From Arthrobacter globiformis (GTDB lineage Bacteria; Actinomycetota; Actinomycetes; Actinomycetales; Micrococcaceae): a stretch of 64,000 nt of DNA. The translations under genes and the position numbers were made by a program. Numbering within the stretch: position 1 is the stretch's first letter; every line of letters starts with the position of its first letter. Positions 61,238-64,000 of this stretch are shown piece after piece. The stretch is from assembly GCF_030817195.1 (NCBI RefSeq), contig NZ_JAUSYZ010000001.1, positions 2,108,001-2,172,000 of the forward strand. Direction: 5' to 3'. The notes beneath the pieces are model-generated. The model searched no databases, had not been told where the DNA came from, and was given only the letters and a program-made list of their open reading frames with translations.

Positions 61238-61367
61238 GTCGTCCCCGTTCTCCTTATTGATCTAAAAGTGCGGATGAATTGCTGCATTGTTCAAGCCTGG
61301 TGCACCCTGCTGTTCGAGCCGGCGCACCAGGCCCTTGTTGTCTTGCGGAGTGGCCTTGCGGAACGAC

Positions 61368-62750
61368 TTAGCCGTGGAGGGGCTTGCCCGCCAGCGCCAG
61401 GTGCGCTTCGCCCAGGGATTCGTTCTGGGTCGGGTGGGCGTGGACCAGCGCGGCCACGTCCTCGGGGTAGGCTTCCCAGTTCACGATCAGCTGGGCTTCG
61501 CCGATCTGCTCACCCATGCGGGCGCCGATCATGTGGACGCCAACGACGGGGCCGTCCTTCTGGCGGACCAGCTTGACGATGCCGCTGGTGCCCAGGATGG
61601 AGCTCTTGCCGTTTCCGGCGAGGTTGTATTCCTGGGTGTCGACCTGGTCGTCGCCGAACTTGGCCTTGGCGGCCTTCTCGGTGTAGCCGACCGTCGCAAT
61701 TTCCGGCTCGGAGTAAGTGACCTTGGGGATGTTGACGTCTTCGACGATGACAGGCTTGAGGCCGGCGATTTCCTCGGCGACGAAGATGCCCTGCTGGTAG
61801 CCGCGGTGCGCCAGCTGCACGCCGGGGACGATGTCGCCGACCGCGTAGATGTTGCCCACGCCGGTGTGCAGACGCTCGTTGGTGATGACGAAGCCGCGGT
61901 CAATGGTGAGGCCAGCCTCTTCGTAGCCGAGGTTGGCGGTGACGGGTCCGCGGCCGACGGCCACGAGGAGGAGGTCGGCTTCGAAGGTCTTGCCGTCGAC
62001 AAGGGTGACCTTGACGCCGTCGTCGTTCTGCTCGACGCCCTGGAAGAAGACGCCGGTGGAGAACTTGATGCCGCGCTTCTTGAAGGCGCGCTCAAAGTTC
62101 TTGACGATCGTCGCGTCCTCGTTCGGGACGAGGGAGGGGAGGCCTTCAACGATCGTGACGTCAACACCGAAGGACTTCCAGACGGAAGCGAACTCGACGC
62201 CGATCACGCCGCCGCCCAGGATGATCGCGCTCTTGGGGATGTAGTCCATAGTGAGGGCTTCATCGGAGGTGATGACCTTGCCGCCGATTTCCAGGCCCGG
62301 CAGCGTGCGGGAGTAGGACCCGGTCGCAAGCACGATGTTCTTGCCCTTGTAGGCGGTCCCGTTCACGACGACGGTGTCGGTGCCCTGGAGCTTGCCTTCA
62401 CCCTCGATGACGGTGATGCCCTTGGACTTGATCAGGCCCTGCAGGCCCTTGAACTTGCCGGCAACGATGCCGTCCTTGTAGGCGTTGACAGCGGTGATGT
62501 CGATGCTGTCGAGCGTCACGTTCACGCCGTACTTGGCGGAGTCGCGGGCGTGGTCGGCCAGCTCCGCGGAGTGCAGGAGCGCCTTGGTGGGGATGCAGCC
62601 GTTGTGCAGGCATGTTCCGCCGAGCTTGCCCTTCTCCACGAGCCCAACGGTGAAGCCAAGCTGAACGGCCCGGAGAGCCGTGGCGTACCCGCCGCTGCCA
62701 CCACCGAGTACCAGGATGTCGAATTCTTGCGCAGTTGCCTGATCGGCCAC
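61368..62750 (-). CDS. lpdA: dihydrolipoyl dehydrogenase (E3)
   Basis: 460 aa flavoprotein reoxidising dihydrolipoamide with NAD. FAD loop VLGGGSGGYATALRA, redox disulfide GGTCLHNGCIPTKALL, NAD region VIGVEFASVWKSFGVDV, FAD-binding VYAVGD-type NIYAVGDIVPG and the C-terminal HAHPTQNESLGEA with the catalytic His-Glu pair. GTG start with a GGGAG ribosome site. It lies 130 nt upstream of the E2 gene in the same direction, giving an lpdA-sucB pair. Confidence 0.96.
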   Translation of the reverse strand: MADQATAQEFDILVLGGGSGGYATALRAVQLGFTVGLVEKGKLGGTCLHNGCIPTKALLHSAELADHARDSAKYGVNVTLDSIDITAVNAYKDGIVAGKFKGLQGLIKSKGITVIEGEGKLQGTDTVVVNGTAYKGKNIVLATGSYSRTLPGLEIGGKVITSDEALTMDYIPKSAIILGGGVIGVEFASVWKSFGVDVTIVEGLPSLVPNEDATIVKNFERAFKKRGIKFSTGVFFQGVEQNDDGVKVTLVDGKTFEADLLLVAVGRGPVTANLGYEEAGLTIDRGFVITNERLHTGVGNIYAVGDIVPGVQLAHRGYQQGIFVAEEIAGLKPVIVEDVNIPKVTYSEPEIATVGYTEKAAKAKFGDDQVDTQEYNLAGNGKSSILGTSGIVKLVRQKDGPVVGVHMIGARMGEQIGEAQLIVNWEAYPEDVAALVHAHPTQNESLGEAHLALAGKPLHG

Positions 62751-62931
62751 TTAGACGCTCCCTCGCGTGAACGATGACACGAGAGTACGCATCATCTGGT
62801 CTTGGAAATTGCTCTGCCGTGATTATGCCAGCAGGCCATTTCCCTTTCATTTGTGACTACCGTGGTTCACCTTAGCGAACCACTTATCCATGCTCCACCT
62901 TGCCGCTGCTTTTGTGGAGCGCTTGTGTCGA

Positions 62932-62987
62932 GTGTCACGCGGCTGTGTGGCGAGCGGATCACGCTGCCGCACAGCCGCGCGTCACAC
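62932..62987 (-). terminator. inverted repeat after the leucyl aminopeptidase gene
   Basis: Core 10-bp stem (62938-62947 with 62970-62979, CGCGGCTGTG arm), extended by TGTGAC-type flanks, 5 nt after the stop. No T-run follows, so termination is uncertain. The rest of the 241-bp gap to lpdA shows no gene. Confidence 0.5.
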
Positions 62988-62991
62988 AGGC

Positions 62992-64000
62992 CTAACCCAG
63001 GAGATCCTCGACATAGGCAACCAGCGTGCGCACGGTGCAGCCCGTGCCTTGCTTCGGCGTGTAGCCGTAGGGTGCTCCGTTGTTGAAGGACGGGCCGGCG
63101 ATGTCGATGTGCGCCCACGGGATGGTCTGGCCGCCCTTGTCCTTGCCCACGAACTCGCGCAGGAACACGGCCGCCGTCATCATGCCGCCGTGACGCTCGC
63201 CGATATTGGCGATGTCCGCCACCTGGGAGTCGAGGCTGGGCCGCAGTTCTTCCGGCAGGGGCATCGGCCAGACGAGTTCGCCGGCCCGGTCAGCGGCCGC
63301 CTTCAGCGGGCCGGTCACGCTGTCCGCGCCCATGATGCCTGCGGTGCGGTTGCCGAGCGCGATCAGCTGGGCGCCGGTCAGTGTGGCAACGTCGATGATG
63401 GCGTCCGGGTACTCCTGGCTTGCCGCGACGATGCCATCGGCCATGACCAGCCGGCCTTCGGCGTCGGTGTTCAGCACTTCAACTGTCTTGCCGCCGAACA
63501 TGGTCAGCACGTCGGCGGGACGCGACGCGGCCCCGGAAGGCATGTTCTCGGCGATGCACAGCCAGGCGGTTGCCTTGACGGGCAGCCCCAGGCCCGCGAT
63601 GGCCAGCACAGTATTAAGCACGACGGCGGCGCCCGCCATGTCGCTCTTCATGTCGCCCATGCCCAGGGCCGGCTTAATGGAGATGCCGCCGGTGTCGAAG
63701 GTGATGCCCTTGCCGACCAGTGCGATTTTCCTCGTGGCCTTGGCGGGGGAGTACTCCACCTTGACGAGGCGCGGCTGCCGGGCCGAGCCCTTGCCAACGC
63801 CCATGATGCCGCCGAAGCCTTCCTTTTCCAGGCGCTTTTCGTCCCACACGATGACCTTGACGGGTAGTCCCTTGGACAGTTCCTTGGCGGCGTCTGCGAA
63901 CGACTCGGGGTAAAGGTGGCTCGGCGGCTGGTTCACGAGCGAGCGGGTGGCGTTGACAGCTTTGCCCAGCAGGCGCGCACGGTCGAGTGCCGGCTGCAGT
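62992..64000 (-). CDS. pepA: leucyl aminopeptidase (M17), N-terminus outside window
   Basis: Partial: the catalytic C-terminal domain is complete and the frame stays open to the window edge, so upstream codons are missing. Two-metal site motifs: LVGKGITFDTGGISIKP (Lys, Asp), MKSDMAGAA and NTDAEGRLVMADG (Asp, Glu, Arg). Removes N-terminal residues from peptides in the cytoplasm. Its M. tuberculosis counterpart pepB lies two genes from dlaT, matching the local order. Confidence 0.95.
   Translation of the reverse strand, partial: LQPALDRARLLGKAVNATRSLVNQPPSHLYPESFADAAKELSKGLPVKVIVWDEKRLEKEGFGGIMGVGKGSARQPRLVKVEYSPAKATRKIALVGKGITFDTGGISIKPALGMGDMKSDMAGAAVVLNTVLAIAGLGLPVKATAWLCIAENMPSGAASRPADVLTMFGGKTVEVLNTDAEGRLVMADGIVAASQEYPDAIIDVATLTGAQLIALGNRTAGIMGADSVTGPLKAAADRAGELVWPMPLPEELRPSLDSQVADIANIGERHGGMMTAAVFLREFVGKDKGGQTIPWAHIDIAGPSFNNGAPYGYTPKQGTGCTVRTLVAYVEDLLG

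Noticed and set aside
1..64000. Mobile elements, prophage, tRNA or rRNA genes
   Set aside because: No transposase, integrase or inverted-repeat-flanked insertion was seen, and no tRNA-like cloverleaf or rRNA segment was recognised by eye. The apparent tandem repeats are short and local.

Overview
The window is a high-GC actinobacterial chromosome segment. Gene order and protein features point to the Micrococcales, most likely Arthrobacter or Pseudarthrobacter: a complete dcw (division and cell wall) cluster ending in sepF-yggT-divIVA, a polyphosphate glucokinase, a MurE without the meso-DAP 'DNPR' motif (as expected for L-Lys peptidoglycan), a glnA-glnE-glnA2 block, and many leaderless promoters. 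Almost everything is core genome. I saw no insertion sequence, prophage, CRISPR array, tRNA or rRNA.

Layout: 1-5754 (mostly minus strand) holds a PASTA-domain Ser/Thr kinase (PknL-like, cut by the window edge), a LysM/lytic transglycosylase, an Rv2175c-like DNA-binding protein, a polyprenyl diphosphate synthase and a lipoprotein. 5830-7761 has dinB and a DUF3040 gene. 8161-33041 is one long plus-strand run: mraZ-rsmH-ftsL-ftsI-murE-murF-mraY-murD-ftsW-murG-murC-ftsQ-ftsZ-pgeF-yggS-sepF-yggT-divIVA-lspA-rluD-dnaE. It takes UDP-MurNAc to lipid II, exports and polymerises it at the septum, and builds the FtsZ ring and the DivIVA polar scaffold. 33088-39577 is metabolic and regulatory: flavin reductase, a membrane protein, hisD, nrdR, ppgK, map, a SPOR-like small protein and panB. 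39822-47953 is nitrogen metabolism (glnA2, glnE, glnA) with a few small genes between. 48225-64000 carries RDD, DUF3817 and DUF4191 membrane proteins, lipA and lipB, a degenerate kinase, a TIGR01777 epimerase, a tricorn-like protease, OsmC, a small membrane protein, the E2 and E3 subunits of the 2-oxoacid dehydrogenases, and a leucyl aminopeptidase cut by the right edge. LipA and LipB make the lipoyl groups that E2 carries and E3 re-oxidises. From memory, the order resembles the M. tuberculosis region from pepB to glnA2.

Two genes that should be intact, mraY and glnE, are each broken by what looks like one extra C in a C run. Base-calling or assembly errors are the simplest reading. Regulatory sites readable by eye are: a 10-bp-periodic MraZ operator inside the mraZ promoter, a four-part GlnR box upstream of glnA, three NrdR boxes on the nrdR promoter, and a 9-bp-periodic MtrA-like array upstream of the lytic transglycosylase.

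Two recurrent patterns cross the window. Twelve genes have a TANNNT -10 element 6-7 nt before the start codon (leaderless transcripts). At least five genes end in a short tandem duplication, usually 17-18 bp, that copies the stop codon.
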